This document shows, piece after piece, positions 37,516 through 48,397 of a stretch of 64,000 bases of DNA. The DNA comes from Kaistella carnis (GTDB lineage Bacteria; Bacteroidota; Bacteroidia; Flavobacteriales; Weeksellaceae), in assembly GCF_003860585.1 (NCBI RefSeq), contig NZ_CP034159.1:620001-684000 (forward strand), read 5' to 3'. The notes under the pieces were generated by a model that saw nothing but the letters and a program-made list of their open reading frames with translations, had not been told where the DNA came from and searched no databases. The translations under genes were made by a program, and so were the position numbers. How positions within the stretch are numbered: the first letter of the stretch is position 1; every line of letters starts with the position of its first letter.

Positions 37516-38244
37516 CTATTTTTCAGAAAAGATTTGTCCTAAAATAATTCCGGTCGACATCGCGACATTTAGACTTTCTGTGGCTTTCGAACTGCCGAAA
37601 CGTGGAATTGTTACTTTATCGGTCAGTAATTTCTTAATTTCCGAACGCATTCCATTTCCTTCATTTCCTAAGACCAAACTGAATTTTTCAGGGAATTTAA
37701 AATCGTACAGATTTTGACCAACCATGTCGGTCCCTATAATTGCTGAATGGGAATTGGCAAGCACCTTTTCTAAATTTTCATAGACAATGTTCACTCGTAG
37801 AAAAGAACCCATACTGGCTTGTATCACTTTTGGATTGTAATAATCCGCTGTATCTTCACTGCAAACGATTTGTCGAATACCAAACCAGTCCGCTAACCGG
37901 ATGATGGTTCCCAAATTTCCGGGATCTTGAATTCCATCCAATATAAGCTGTACTTCTACATTTTCCACCAAAAAATTTTCTTTTAACTCACATACCGCAA
38001 CCGAATCTTTCGGATGTTGAAGAAAACTGATTTTTTTTAAAATAGTTGGCTCAATTTGGGTGATAAGAGACTTTGCAACGGGTAAATCTTCCGGTGAAAC
38101 AGAATAGATCTCCTTGATTTTATATCGAGAATTAGGTATTTCTTTGATTGTTTTATTGCCCTCAACCAAAAACAAATTGTATTTTTGTCTGAACTTCTTT
38201 TTATCAAGAGATTGTAAAATTTTTATTTTATGAGCCGTAATCAT
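37516..38244 (-). CDS. TrmH/SpoU family RNA 2'-O-methyltransferase
   Basis: A 242-residue SPOUT enzyme. An N-terminal substrate-binding domain (RQKYNLFLVEGNKTIKEI, residues 18-35) precedes the knot domain with QLILDGIQDPGNLGTIIRLADWFGI, QASMGSFLRV, LVLGNEGNGM and the final IPRFGSSKATESLNVAMSTGI motif. It methylates ribose in rRNA or tRNA; the site cannot be told. Its ATG region overlaps head-to-head with the start of the divergent tamL by 15 bases. Confidence 0.92.
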   Translation of the reverse strand: MITAHKIKILQSLDKKKFRQKYNLFLVEGNKTIKEIPNSRYKIKEIYSVSPEDLPVAKSLITQIEPTILKKISFLQHPKDSVAVCELKENFLVENVEVQLILDGIQDPGNLGTIIRLADWFGIRQIVCSEDTADYYNPKVIQASMGSFLRVNIVYENLEKVLANSHSAIIGTDMVGQNLYDFKFPEKFSLVLGNEGNGMRSEIKKLLTDKVTIPRFGSSKATESLNVAMSTGIILGQIFSEK

Positions 38245-40797
38245 TTATCAAAATATTTTCAAAAGTATTACTTATTTTTTTCATCTGCAATCACGGTTAT
38301 GTTTTTGTACGCCTGCAGTACCACGAAAAAAGTTCCAGATGGTGATTATCTTTTGACCAAAAATAATTACCGCTACGAAGATGGTAAACTCTATTCTGAT
38401 AATATTCCCGATCACGTAAGTCAAAAACCCAATAAAAAACAGCTTTTTCTTTTTCCTTTGGGATTATGGTTGTACAACGCTACGAATCCAAAATACGATT
38501 CCATCCTTGCAGAATATATGACCTATCCGTCCGAAGTCAGAGATCAAAAACTTCGGGACTCCCTCTTCGTAAAATATGAGCATCCTGAATATGTAGGAAA
38601 AAGTCTCTTCTATGAGAGATTTATGCAGAATTTAGGTCAGCCGCCTGTTATTTTGGATCAGGGAAAAACGGAAACCAGTGCAAATTCTATTCGAAAATAT
38701 TTGGTCTACAGAGGATATTGGGACTCCGATGTTAAATTCAGTCACGATCTAGATTCTGCAAACAAAAAAGCACAAGCAAATTACCTTATCACTCACAAAG
38801 ATCCTACCTACATTAGCGATTACTATTATAATATTCCAGATGCAAATATTAAAAATATTTATGAAAAAAATTTAAGAAAGTCGTTGATTCGTGGTAAAGA
38901 TATTTTGGATCAGGCCGTTCTGGAAAAGGAGGTAAAAAGAATCAATGAGCTGATGAAAGAATCGGGTTATTATAGGTTCAATAGTTCAAATGAAGAAATT
39001 TATTTTACTGCAGACACTTTGCAAAGCAGAAAAAATGTGCCATTAACAATGGATGTACGGAAAGATTCTGCAAATACACCGTACAAGTTGACAACTATTG
39101 GGAATGTTAAAGTTCATCTTTTGAGTAAACTTTCGGATTCTGTAGATACTGTGAAAGATTCTCTTTTACGAATTAATTTTTATAAACTCGATGATCAGTA
39201 TAAAACACTCGCACTGTGGAGACCTATTATTTTGCGCCCGGGAGAAGTATATGATCAAAAAAATCTGGATTTAACAAAGCGAAATATTTCTGCGATGAAT
39301 AATTTCAGCATTATTAAATACGACGAGATTTTGCGCAAGACCGATGACAGTATTTTAGATGTTAGTTATTATTTAGCGCCGCTTCCTAAATATGATTTAA
39401 AAATAGCAACGGATCTTAATTATTCTCAAATCCTCAACTTCGGTGTTTCGCCTTCTGTTGATCTTACGAGCCGTAATATTTTTGGTGGCGCAGAGAACTT
39501 AACGACCAGTCTCTCCGGGATTTTCGGCTCCGTAAAGAGCTCAAAAAACACAGACAAACGGAGTTTGGCTTATGAAATTTCAGCGCAGGTTGCCCTGAAT
39601 TTCCCTCGCTTACTCCTTCCCTTTAAAACTTGGAAGGTGGTTCCCAAAAGGTACTCCCCTAATTCTTCCATCAATTTAGGAACTTCGGTTCAGGATAATA
39701 TCGGGTTGGGCAGAATTGGTTTTAATGCCAGTTTAAATTATTTTGCGAATGCCAATGATATTGTATCACACCGGCTTTCGGTTTTTAATACGCAATTAAG
39801 CTTTACACAAAACAAAGATCGATATTACGATTTCTTTCCACGTGATCAGGATGTACGCGATAAAATATTCCAAATTTATTCCCCGGCCTTATGGCAGGAT
39901 TTTCAGAACGGTTTAATTACTTCCGATGATTTGTCATCTACAATTGTAGCAGATACAGGTTTTCAGGAATCATTATCCGGAGACCAACGTTCGGATCTCA
40001 ATACTTTTCTGCAATCCTTGATTAATAAAGACCGGCAAACACAAAACATCTTAATTTCCTCCATAATCTATAACTTTGTTTATAATGAAATCGGTAAAAA
40101 AGATCGTCCAAATCCTTTCTACTTTAATGGAAAATTTGAAATGGCAGGAAATGTCTTCAGCATATTTAACAGCAGCAGAAAAGAAGATGGAATTGTTACG
40201 GGACCTTCCAGAACGATTTTCAATATTCCGTATTCCCAGTTTGTAAAATTTGATTTTGATGTTAGAAAATATTTCACCTTTAATAATGAAAAGCAAACGC
40301 TTGCATTAAGACAGTTTATAGGAATTGGAATCCCTTATGGAAACTCCTCCAGTATGCCTTTTGTTCGGTCCTATTTTAACGGAGGATCAAATGACATTCG
40401 TGCTTGGCGAGTCTTTGGAGGCTTAGGTCCGGCAGATTCTCAACTTGATGAAAAGGTTCGTTCTTATGTCATGGACAATGTAAAACTAACAACCAATATT
40501 GAATACAGAATGCCATTCACAGACATGTTCGAAGGTGCTGCTTTTGTAGATGCCGGAAATATCTGGAGCTTAAAAGACAGCGGCTTTGGTGATCAGTTTA
40601 AGTTCAATAAATTTATTTCTCAAATGGGGGTTGGAACTGGAGTTGGTTTAAGAATTAATGTTGCCTACATCACCTTACGATTAGATGCCGCTTATAAAGT
40701 GTACGATCCAAATAAACCTGTGGGCGACCGCTGGGTGATCAGCAAATGGCAACCTTTAAAACCGGTCTTGAATTTTGCTTTTGGATATCCTTTCTAA
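38230..40797 (+). CDS. tamL: TamL, lipoprotein form of TamA/BamA family outer-membrane assembly factor
   Basis: An 855-residue protein. An N-terminal lipobox (LYAC, Cys about residue 29) follows a hydrophobic signal segment, and the mature part starts STTKKVPDGDYLLTKN, typical of TamL of Bacteroidota. POTRA-like domains (about 60-375, for example NSIRKYLVYRGYWDSDVKF) are followed by a 16-strand Omp85 barrel with SMPFVRSYFNGGSNDIRAWRVFGGLGP, which contains the loop-6 region, and a C-terminal FAFGYPF. It inserts outer-membrane proteins with TamB. No tamB gene is adjacent here. The start overlaps that of the divergent methyltransferase. Confidence 0.9.
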   Translation: MSRNHLSKYFQKYYLFFSSAITVMFLYACSTTKKVPDGDYLLTKNNYRYEDGKLYSDNIPDHVSQKPNKKQLFLFPLGLWLYNATNPKYDSILAEYMTYPSEVRDQKLRDSLFVKYEHPEYVGKSLFYERFMQNLGQPPVILDQGKTETSANSIRKYLVYRGYWDSDVKFSHDLDSANKKAQANYLITHKDPTYISDYYYNIPDANIKNIYEKNLRKSLIRGKDILDQAVLEKEVKRINELMKESGYYRFNSSNEEIYFTADTLQSRKNVPLTMDVRKDSANTPYKLTTIGNVKVHLLSKLSDSVDTVKDSLLRINFYKLDDQYKTLALWRPIILRPGEVYDQKNLDLTKRNISAMNNFSIIKYDEILRKTDDSILDVSYYLAPLPKYDLKIATDLNYSQILNFGVSPSVDLTSRNIFGGAENLTTSLSGIFGSVKSSKNTDKRSLAYEISAQVALNFPRLLLPFKTWKVVPKRYSPNSSINLGTSVQDNIGLGRIGFNASLNYFANANDIVSHRLSVFNTQLSFTQNKDRYYDFFPRDQDVRDKIFQIYSPALWQDFQNGLITSDDLSSTIVADTGFQESLSGDQRSDLNTFLQSLINKDRQTQNILISSIIYNFVYNEIGKKDRPNPFYFNGKFEMAGNVFSIFNSSRKEDGIVTGPSRTIFNIPYSQFVKFDFDVRKYFTFNNEKQTLALRQFIGIGIPYGNSSSMPFVRSYFNGGSNDIRAWRVFGGLGPADSQLDEKVRSYVMDNVKLTTNIEYRMPFTDMFEGAAFVDAGNIWSLKDSGFGDQFKFNKFISQMGVGTGVGLRINVAYITLRLDAAYKVYDPNKPVGDRWVISKWQPLKPVLNFAFGYPF

Positions 40798-40857
40798 ATC
40801 TGCGCTTTTTTGAATTTATTCTAAGTTTACTTAGTCTTATCGAATTATTTATAATGG

Positions 40858-40885
40858 AATTGCCGGAATATCACCGGCATTTTTC
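40858..40885 (+). terminator. Terminator after tamL
   Basis: TGCCGG and CCGGCA form a stem around a seven-base loop, with flanking A and T runs. It lies 61 bases beyond the tamL stop. Confidence 0.7.
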
Positions 40886-40914
40886 ATTATCTTTGAGAGA
40901 ACAAAAATCAAAAT

Positions 40915-43137
40915 ATGAAGCAATCTACCCCGTTAATTTGTGTTGCATTTTTCAGTCTTTCTTTTTTTATTTCGGCTCAGGAAAAGAATCTACAAAATAT
41001 TCAGAAACTTACTTTTGGAGGTGACAATGCAGAAGCCTATTTTTCTCCAGACGGAAAAAAACTGACCATGCAGGTTACCAATCCTGCAATTGGAGCACAT
41101 TGTGATCAGATTTATCTTTTAGATTTAACTAAAAAAAATATAGGAACTAAAGATTTGCAATTGGTTTCTACGGGAGATGGCCGAACAACCTGCTCCTTTT
41201 TCATGCCCGATGGTAAACATATTTTATATGCATCAACCCATGAATCCAATAAAGCATGTCCTGAAAAACCCGCGCCACGCTCTGATGGAAAATATCTTTG
41301 GCAGGTATATGCCGAATTTGATATTTATGTCGCAGATTTAAAAGGAAAAATAACTAAAAAACTAACCGATTCACCTGGATATGATGCAGAGGCTGTCGTT
41401 TCGCCGGATGGAAAATATATTGTTTTTACTTCCATGAGAAGCGGTGATCTGGAACTTTGGAGGATGGATATTGATGGTAAAAATTTAAAACAGTTGACTT
41501 CAGGTTTAGGTTATGACGGTGGTGCATTTTTTTCACGTGATTCAAAAAAGCTTGTTTTTCGTTCTTCAAGACCAACTTCTCCGGAAGAAATCAAAGATTA
41601 CAAGGAACTACTCGCACAAAATCTTGTGGCCCCCACCAATATGGAAATTTACACCATGAATATTGACGGAAGCGATTTAAAACAAGTCACTCATCTAGGT
41701 AAAGCGAACTGGTCACCTTACTTTCATCCTTCAGATAAAAAGATCGTTTTTTCCTCCAATCATCATTCTACAAGAGGCTATGATTTCCAGATTTATTCCG
41801 TAGATCTGGACGGAAATAATTTAAAGCAAATTACGTATGAAAGTATGTTTAACGCGTTTCCGATGTTTTCCCCAGACGGTAAAAAGTTTGTCTTCTCCAG
41901 CAATCGGCAGGGCGATAAACCAAATGAAACCAATGTATTTATTGCAGACTGGGTTGATACCGATGAGTCTGAAAATGTAGCAGAAAAAAATCTTAGAAAT
42001 CACATTACTTATTTGGCTTCTGATGATTTACAGGGAAGATTGGCGGGAAGTCTTGGCGAGAAAAAAGCATCTGACTACCTTGTTAAGGAATTTAAAAAAC
42101 TGAAACTTCAACCATTTCCCGGTAAAGATTATATTCAGTCTTTCGAATATGCGGTGAAATTAAATCCACATGAAGAAAGCACTTCCGTAAAAATAAATGC
42201 CAGAAATGTCATCGGTTACTTAGATAATAAGGGCTCTAAAACAATTCTGATTGGTGCGCACTACGATCATTTGGGATTAAATGAGCATCACAATTCTACT
42301 TTGATGAATTCTGAAGGTCAAATTCACAACGGCGCAGATGATAATGCTTCTGGGGTTTCCACGGTTTTAGAATTGGCGAGAATGTTTTCACAAAATAAAA
42401 CGAAGGAAAAAGCCAATTATATTTTCGCTCTTTTTTCCGGAGAAGAAGACGGTTTAATGGGTTCGAAATATATGGCAGATCATTTACCAACAGGTAAAAA
42501 AATCGATCTAATGATTAATCTGGATATGGTGGGACGCTTGAATAAAGACAAAGATCTATCCGTGGGTGGCGTGGGAACATCGCCATTATTTTCAAATTAT
42601 ATTGAAAAATATAAACCTGCAGGCGTCAATATCGCGATCGACAGTTCGGGTGTAGGACCTTCCGATCACACGAGTTTTTATTTGAAAGATATTCCGGTTT
42701 TATTTCTGTTTACAGGAACGCACAGTGATTATCATAAACCGAGCGATGATACGGAAAAAATAAATTTCGAGGGTGTTAGAATGATTACCAATTACGTTTT
42801 CGGTTTGGCAAATGCTTTATCGGAAGCTGAAAAGATTCCTTTTACCAAAACAAAAATGTCTGAAAGTAAATCGGTTCCAAAATACAAAGTCACTTTGGGA
42901 ATTATGCCGAGTTATGCAGATACCAAAGATGGTCTTCATATCGACGGTGTTACCGACAATCGTCCCGGAGCAAATGCCGGAATGGTTGCTGGTGACGTTT
43001 TAACAAAAATAGGCAAATGCGAAATTAAAGAAGTCTATTCTTATATGGAATGTCTTGCTAAGGTTAATTCGGGCGAAGAACTTCCGGTTACGGTTGTTCG
43101 TGACGGTAAGGAAATGATTTTAAAAGTGAAGTTTTAA
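40915..43137 (+). CDS. M28 family metallopeptidase with WD40-like (PD40) propeller and PDZ domain
   Basis: A 740-residue secreted or periplasmic enzyme with a signal peptide (cut after FISAQ). Residues about 30-345 contain TolB/PD40 beta-propeller repeats (AYFSPDGKK, AVVSPDGKYIVFTS, PMFSPDGKKFVFSS). Residues about 360-640 are an M28 aminopeptidase: GAHYDHLG with His449 and Asp451, NGADDNASG, FSGEEDGLMGS, NLDMVGRL and THSDYHKPSDD carry the two-zinc ligands. A PDZ domain (about 655-740) ends the protein. The three-part order is found in Bacteroidota; the peptide substrate is unknown. Confidence 0.92.
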   Translation: MKQSTPLICVAFFSLSFFISAQEKNLQNIQKLTFGGDNAEAYFSPDGKKLTMQVTNPAIGAHCDQIYLLDLTKKNIGTKDLQLVSTGDGRTTCSFFMPDGKHILYASTHESNKACPEKPAPRSDGKYLWQVYAEFDIYVADLKGKITKKLTDSPGYDAEAVVSPDGKYIVFTSMRSGDLELWRMDIDGKNLKQLTSGLGYDGGAFFSRDSKKLVFRSSRPTSPEEIKDYKELLAQNLVAPTNMEIYTMNIDGSDLKQVTHLGKANWSPYFHPSDKKIVFSSNHHSTRGYDFQIYSVDLDGNNLKQITYESMFNAFPMFSPDGKKFVFSSNRQGDKPNETNVFIADWVDTDESENVAEKNLRNHITYLASDDLQGRLAGSLGEKKASDYLVKEFKKLKLQPFPGKDYIQSFEYAVKLNPHEESTSVKINARNVIGYLDNKGSKTILIGAHYDHLGLNEHHNSTLMNSEGQIHNGADDNASGVSTVLELARMFSQNKTKEKANYIFALFSGEEDGLMGSKYMADHLPTGKKIDLMINLDMVGRLNKDKDLSVGGVGTSPLFSNYIEKYKPAGVNIAIDSSGVGPSDHTSFYLKDIPVLFLFTGTHSDYHKPSDDTEKINFEGVRMITNYVFGLANALSEAEKIPFTKTKMSESKSVPKYKVTLGIMPSYADTKDGLHIDGVTDNRPGANAGMVAGDVLTKIGKCEIKEVYSYMECLAKVNSGEELPVTVVRDGKEMILKVKF

Positions 43138-43218
43138 AAATGGATGGTAAAAAAATTAGGAAACTGTTTTAAGATTTAGAACTTTCACACGTTTTTTATA
43201 TCAACCAAAAATTCTTCA

Positions 43219-43249
43219 AAAAAAGACGCTCCGAAAAGCGTCTTTTTTG
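43219..43249. terminator. Bidirectional terminator between M28 peptidase and parC
   Basis: AAAAAGACGCT and AGCGTCTTTTT form a stem with a six-base loop, with A and T runs on both sides. It lies between two converging genes. Confidence 0.85.
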
Positions 43250-43278
43250 TATTTAAAATTAAAAATAAAATCGATTTT

Positions 43279-45891
43279 TTATTCGTCAAGATCGAACAAA
43301 TCACCAATCATTCCTTCTTCCGGGAAATCTTCGTCTTTCACATCTTCATCAATAAAACTGATATGTCCTTCCGTTGTTTCAACCACATCGAAACCGTCAT
43401 GGATTTCTTCTTCAGGCTCAGGAATCGTAATGTTAATTGATTTTACTTTGTCCTTTATAAATTGATTACCGATTGCTTTTATTCCTTTAATAGAAATGAA
43501 TTCATCAATATTAACGGTTTCAGGCTCTTTCTCCTTGCCTTTTTCTTTTGCAAAAATAATTTCTGCCGTTGTATTGTTCGCTACCAAGACATTTTCTACA
43601 AACGATTTGGGATGATCAGACGGCATGAAATGTTGAACATTCGTGGTATTTTCCAGCAGGAATCTTTTAATAAAGTAAATCTGCTTTTCCCCATCGAAAT
43701 AAATACAGGTGACCGGCTGATCTGGATTCCATTTTTCAAGAATTAAATATTCGTCATCAAAACGGTTGCTTAGGTCAAAACTAATCAACTTCGCTTCGCC
43801 TTGTGCATTAATGGTCAGGATTTTATCATCACCTTTAAAAGTTCCGAGTAACGTTCCTCTGGCATCAGCATTTAATCGTCTAATGGTATCATCAAACCAA
43901 ATTTTTCTTGGCGCTAAAGTAGAATGACCTTCTTCTTTTAAGTCTACTTTTTTAACCGTGTATTTGGTGACCAAATTCCCTTTAGAATCGCGACCTTTAA
44001 TTCCCAAGTCAGAGAAATCTATATCTATTTTATTTTTTCGAACACGCGCATTTGGTTTCAGTAAAACGGTGACTTTCTCAGCTTCCCCGTTTGGATTTGC
44101 GGAGAAATAAAGCATTTCAGAACCTTTTTTATCTGATGCTAATTTGTAATCGGTATTTCTGGTAACGCCTGTTACGGAAAACCGTTTCATATAGTAAGGT
44201 CCATCTTTACCTTCACGATAAATCATATTATAAACCGTACGTTTATCATTTTTCTTCCAAACGGCGACGTGTGCAATGTTTTTTCCAATAAAAGTTTTAG
44301 CTTCCACTTTTACCACTTTCATGGTTCCATCTTTTTGGAAGGTAATGATATCATCAATATCGGAGCAGTCAAATACATACTCGTCCTTCTTCAAAGCGGT
44401 TCCTATAAAGCCTTCTTCACGGTTTACATAGAATTTTTCGTTGGCTACCGCTACTTTCGAAGCATCGATGGTATCAAATATTCGGAGCTCTGTTTTTCGC
44501 TCTTTGTCTTTACCGTATTTTTTCTGAATATTCGTGAAATAAGTTATTGCATAAGGAATCAAATGTTCCAGATTATATTTAACCTGCTCGATTTTCCCTT
44601 CGAGTGCCAGAATGTTTTCTTTAAATTTATCAAGGTCAAAACGCGAAATTCTTTTAATCCGAATTTCTGTTAATCTCAGAATATCTTCTTCTGTGACCGG
44701 TCTTAAAAGATGTGTTGTATGTGGTTTTAAACCTGCATCAATCGTCGCGATCACTTCATCCCAAGATTTTACTTCCTCTATGTCGTGATAAATTCTATTT
44801 TCAATAAATATTCTTTCCAAAGAAGAAAAATGCCAGTTCTCCTGCAATTCGTGCAATTCAATCTGAAGTTCCTTCTTTAATAAGGAAACTGTGTGGTCGG
44901 TGTTTTGTCTCAGAATTTCCGAAACAGTCAGGAACATTGGCTTGTTTCCAACAATAACGCATGCATTGGGCGAGATCGGAATTTCGCAATCTGTAAAGGC
45001 ATATAATGCATCAATCGTTTTATCGGGCGACACATCATTATTAAGATGGATGTTGATCTCAACTTTATCAGAAGTATTATCTTCAATTTTCTTGATTTTA
45101 ATCTTGCCTTTTTCGTTGGCTTTGATAATAGAATCAATTAAATCACTCGTGTTTTTTCCAAAAGGAAGTTCTGTAATACAAAGGGTATTTTTATCTTTCT
45201 GAATAATTCTGGCTCTTGCGCGGATTCTTCCACCACGTTCCCCGTCATTATAATTAGAAACATCAAGCATTCCTCCGGTAATAAAATCCGGAAATATCTG
45301 AAATTTCTTCCCTTTCAAATGCGCAATGGAAGCATCAATAAGTTCATTAAAATTATGCGGCATAATTTTCGTCGAAAGCCCAACTCCAATTCCTTCAACC
45401 CCGGAGGCTAAAAGCAATGGGAATTTCACTGGTAAATCAACCGGTTCATTATTTCTGCCATCATAGGATTTTGCCCAAACTGTTGTTTTTGGATTAAAGA
45501 CAACTTCCAAGGCAAAAGGAGTTAAACGCGCTTCTATGTATCGGGCCGCCGCGGCAGAATCACCGGTAAAGATATTTCCCCAGTTTCCCTGTGTATCAAT
45601 TAATAAATCTTTCTGACCGATCTGAACCATGGCGTCGGTAATCGAGGCATCACCGTGTGGATGATACTTCATGGTATTCCCCACAACGTTTGCCACCTTG
45701 TTGTACCGACCATCTTCCAACTCCCGCATAGAGTGCATGATTCGTCGTTGTACGGGTTTAAATCCATCAAAAATAGAAGGAATGGCCCGGTCTAAAATTA
45801 CATAAGACGCATAATCTAAAAACCAGTCCTTGTACAGACCGGAAACTTTTCTCAGGGATTCTTCCTGATGATTTTCTTGCTCTTCCATCAA
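43279..45891 (-). CDS. parC: DNA topoisomerase IV subunit A
   Basis: An 870-residue type IIA topoisomerase subunit. It has DYASYVILDRAIPSIFDGFKPVQRR near 26-50, the HPHGDASI helix-turn-helix part and the DNA-attacking Tyr118 in AAARYIEAR. The C-terminal beta-pinwheel part (about 500-800) has KGRDSKGNLVTKYTVKK-type blades, and the last 40 residues are highly acidic. It resolves linked chromosomes. The gene is last in the parE-membrane protein-parC unit and overlaps the preceding gene by 4 bases. It carries no gyrase-specific GyrA box that I can see. Confidence 0.93.
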   Translation of the reverse strand: MMEEQENHQEESLRKVSGLYKDWFLDYASYVILDRAIPSIFDGFKPVQRRIMHSMRELEDGRYNKVANVVGNTMKYHPHGDASITDAMVQIGQKDLLIDTQGNWGNIFTGDSAAAARYIEARLTPFALEVVFNPKTTVWAKSYDGRNNEPVDLPVKFPLLLASGVEGIGVGLSTKIMPHNFNELIDASIAHLKGKKFQIFPDFITGGMLDVSNYNDGERGGRIRARARIIQKDKNTLCITELPFGKNTSDLIDSIIKANEKGKIKIKKIEDNTSDKVEINIHLNNDVSPDKTIDALYAFTDCEIPISPNACVIVGNKPMFLTVSEILRQNTDHTVSLLKKELQIELHELQENWHFSSLERIFIENRIYHDIEEVKSWDEVIATIDAGLKPHTTHLLRPVTEEDILRLTEIRIKRISRFDLDKFKENILALEGKIEQVKYNLEHLIPYAITYFTNIQKKYGKDKERKTELRIFDTIDASKVAVANEKFYVNREEGFIGTALKKDEYVFDCSDIDDIITFQKDGTMKVVKVEAKTFIGKNIAHVAVWKKNDKRTVYNMIYREGKDGPYYMKRFSVTGVTRNTDYKLASDKKGSEMLYFSANPNGEAEKVTVLLKPNARVRKNKIDIDFSDLGIKGRDSKGNLVTKYTVKKVDLKEEGHSTLAPRKIWFDDTIRRLNADARGTLLGTFKGDDKILTINAQGEAKLISFDLSNRFDDEYLILEKWNPDQPVTCIYFDGEKQIYFIKRFLLENTTNVQHFMPSDHPKSFVENVLVANNTTAEIIFAKEKGKEKEPETVNIDEFISIKGIKAIGNQFIKDKVKSINITIPEPEEEIHDGFDVVETTEGHISFIDEDVKDEDFPEEGMIGDLFDLDE

Positions 45892-46376
45892 CTAATATTC
45901 TCTCTCTTTTGTTCTCTGTTATTCTTAACGACTTTACTGAGCGAAATTTTCAAGTCATTTAATTCTTTTTTGTTTAGATAAGAAATATCGTACTTTAAAA
46001 TCACTGAATTATTTCTTTTACTTGAAATTGTAATGTACAATCTTTTCAAAATAATTGCATCTACGATTTCGTAACTTATTAATTTATACTTCGGAAACTC
46101 ATCATTGAGCGCTTTATCTAAAAAGGAAACCACATTTCTGTTCTTAAAGTTGAGCGCCTCACCATCACTGTCATATTCAAAAATCTGACGGCCTCTGAAA
46201 TAGAATACTGCCGCAAAAAGAATGGGAATAATCAAAAACAATCCTGATTCCCAACCCAAAAGATTATAGATATATTTCTCCATTAAAAAGGCAACAATTC
46301 CACAAAACAGCAGCATTGCAACAACACTAACTATAAAATTATAGTACACTGCTTTGTTTCTGTTATTTAACCTCAT
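45888..46376 (-). CDS. Unknown two-helix membrane protein between parE and parC
   Basis: A 162-residue protein with two N-terminal hydrophobic helices (about 11-33 and 40-58) and a soluble C-terminal domain with alternating strands (KLISYEIVDAIILKRLYITISSK), which could be PH-like. It is 21 bases behind parE and its stop overlaps the parC ATG by 4 bases (translational coupling). No family is recognised with certainty. Its fixed position suggests expression at a defined ratio with topoisomerase IV, but not necessarily a shared function. Confidence 0.75.
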   Translation of the reverse strand: MRLNNRNKAVYYNFIVSVVAMLLFCGIVAFLMEKYIYNLLGWESGLFLIIPILFAAVFYFRGRQIFEYDSDGEALNFKNRNVVSFLDKALNDEFPKYKLISYEIVDAIILKRLYITISSKRNNSVILKYDISYLNKKELNDLKISLSKVVKNNREQKRENIS

Positions 46377-46397
46377 GATCTGTTTCTGCGTTTAGTT

Positions 46398-48278
46398 TTA
46401 CTCGGTCTCGGCAAGTTCTTCCTTTTTATCAATAAGCGGATCTTCTATGACCAGATTTTCAAGAATAAACATTTGACGATCCGGCGTGTTTTTGCCCATG
46501 TAAAACTCCAGTAATTGGTCAATTGTTTGATCTTTTCCTAAAACTACCGGTTCCAGTCGAATATCTTTTCCAATAAAATGTTTGAACTCATCCGGTGATA
46601 TTTCTCCCAATCCTTTAAATCGCGTGATTTCAGGATTTTTGCCCAGTTCGTCTAAAGCTTTTAAGCGCTCGGCTTCAGAATAACAATAGCGCGTTTCTTT
46701 TTTATTTCGAACACGGAACAAAGGCGTTTGTAAAATATAAAGATGTCCGTTCTTGATGAGATCAGGGAAAAACTGCAGAAAAAAAGTAATCATCAGCAGA
46801 CGAATGTGCATTCCATCAACATCAGCATCGGTCGCGATGATGACATGATTATACCGAAGATCTTCCAAAGAATCTTCGATATTTAAAGCAGCCTGAAGTA
46901 AATTAAATTCCTCATTTTCGTACACCACCCTTTTTGTTAGACCATAACAGTTTAGAGGTTTTCCTTTCAAAGAAAAAACAGATTGTGTTTCAACATCCCG
47001 TGACTTAGTGATGGAGCCTGATGCAGAATCTCCCTCCGTAATGAAAATCATGGTCTCCGATTTCCTTAGGGCTTTTTGATCATTGTAATGCTGCCGGCAA
47101 TCACGAAGTTTTTTATTATGAAGCGAAACTTTCTTTGCGCGTTCACGGGCTAGTTTTTGAATTCCGGAAAGTTCCTTTCTTTCCCTCTCCGAAATAATAA
47201 TTTTACGGTGAATGGCTTCTGCAATTTCCGAATTCTGATGAAGAAAGTTATCCAGTTTATTTTTTAAGAAGTTGGTGATAAAAGTTCTGACCGTTTCCTT
47301 TCCGGGTTCTATTTCGTTGGAGCCCAGTTTCGTCTTGGTCTGGGATTCAAAAACGGGTTCAATAACTTTTATCGCAACGGCGGCAATAATTGATTTTCTA
47401 ATATCGGCAGCCTCAAAATTTTTATTAAAATATTCGCGGATGGTTTTTACATACGCTTCTCGAAAAGCATTCAAATGCGTTCCACCCTGCGTTGTATTTT
47501 GACCGTTAACGAAAGAAAAATAGGTCTCAGATTGAGATTTATCAGAATGAGTAATCGCTACTTCAATATCATCATCTTTCAAATGAATAATTGGATAGAT
47601 AATTTCGCCCTCAATTTCTTCCTGAAGCAAATCTTTTAGGCCGTTTTCCGAGAAAAAGGTTTCGCCATTAAAAACAATCTTCAACCCGGGATTCAGGTAG
47701 CAATAGTTTTTGAGCATCTTTTCGATGTACTCTTTTCTAAACTTGAAATGCGTAAAAATAGAAGTGTCGGGAATAAAGGTAATTTCAGTACCGTTGCGTT
47801 CTGTAGATTCTGTTTCTTTAAAATCCTCTGTAATTAATCCTTTCGAAAACTCCGCGATCTTAGATTTCCCGTCCCGAATCGATTTTACTTTAAAAAACTC
47901 TGAAAGTGCATTTACAGCTTTCGTCCCTACTCCATTTAAACCCACAGATTTTTTAAAGGCTTTGGAATCATATTTTCCTCCCGTATTCATTTTAGAAACG
48001 GCATCTACTACTTTTCCTAAAGGAATTCCACGACCATAATCACGAATCGTGGCTTTGCCTTCATCAATTTTGATCTCGATGCGTTTTCCGGATTTCATCA
48101 CAAATTCATCCACGGAATTATCGATGATCTCTTTAAGCAAAATATAAATTCCGTCATCAGCTGAAGAACCATCTCCTAATTTACCAATATACATTCCCGG
48201 TCGAAGCCGGATATGTTCTTGCCAGTCGAGAGTTCTAATGTTATCTTCGGAATAATTTACGGGTATATTTTCGCTCAT
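46398..48278 (-). CDS. parE: DNA topoisomerase IV subunit B
   Basis: A 626-residue GHKL ATPase subunit: [41 protein letters not shown] and [14 protein letters not shown] in the ATPase domain. The TOPRIM domain has [21 protein letters not shown] and [27 protein letters not shown] is present near the end. It forms A2B2 topoisomerase IV with the product of the parC gene 0.5 kb downstream. A TATTTTTG element lies about 35 bases before the ATG on the minus strand (48314-48321). Confidence 0.95.
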   Translation of the reverse strand: MSENIPVNYSEDNIRTLDWQEHIRLRPGMYIGKLGDGSSADDGIYILLKEIIDNSVDEFVMKSGKRIEIKIDEGKATIRDYGRGIPLGKVVDAVSKMNTGGKYDSKAFKKSVGLNGVGTKAVNALSEFFKVKSIRDGKSKIAEFSKGLITEDFKETESTERNGTEITFIPDTSIFTHFKFRKEYIEKMLKNYCYLNPGLKIVFNGETFFSENGLKDLLQEEIEGEIIYPIIHLKDDDIEVAITHSDKSQSETYFSFVNGQNTTQGGTHLNAFREAYVKTIREYFNKNFEAADIRKSIIAAVAIKVIEPVFESQTKTKLGSNEIEPGKETVRTFITNFLKNKLDNFLHQNSEIAEAIHRKIIISERERKELSGIQKLARERAKKVSLHNKKLRDCRQHYNDQKALRKSETMIFITEGDSASGSITKSRDVETQSVFSLKGKPLNCYGLTKRVVYENEEFNLLQAALNIEDSLEDLRYNHVIIATDADVDGMHIRLLMITFFLQFFPDLIKNGHLYILQTPLFRVRNKKETRYCYSEAERLKALDELGKNPEITRFKGLGEISPDEFKHFIGKDIRLEPVVLGKDQTIDQLLEFYMGKNTPDRQMFILENLVIEDPLIDKKEELAETE

Positions 48279-48397
48279 ATTTTTATTGAAATCTGTCTAC
48301 ATTCAGCAACTCACAAAAATAGCGAAAGGAAATCGATATATAAAATTTTGGTGAAAAATTTTAGTAGTGAGCGGGAATTTTGACTTTTATATCATGA

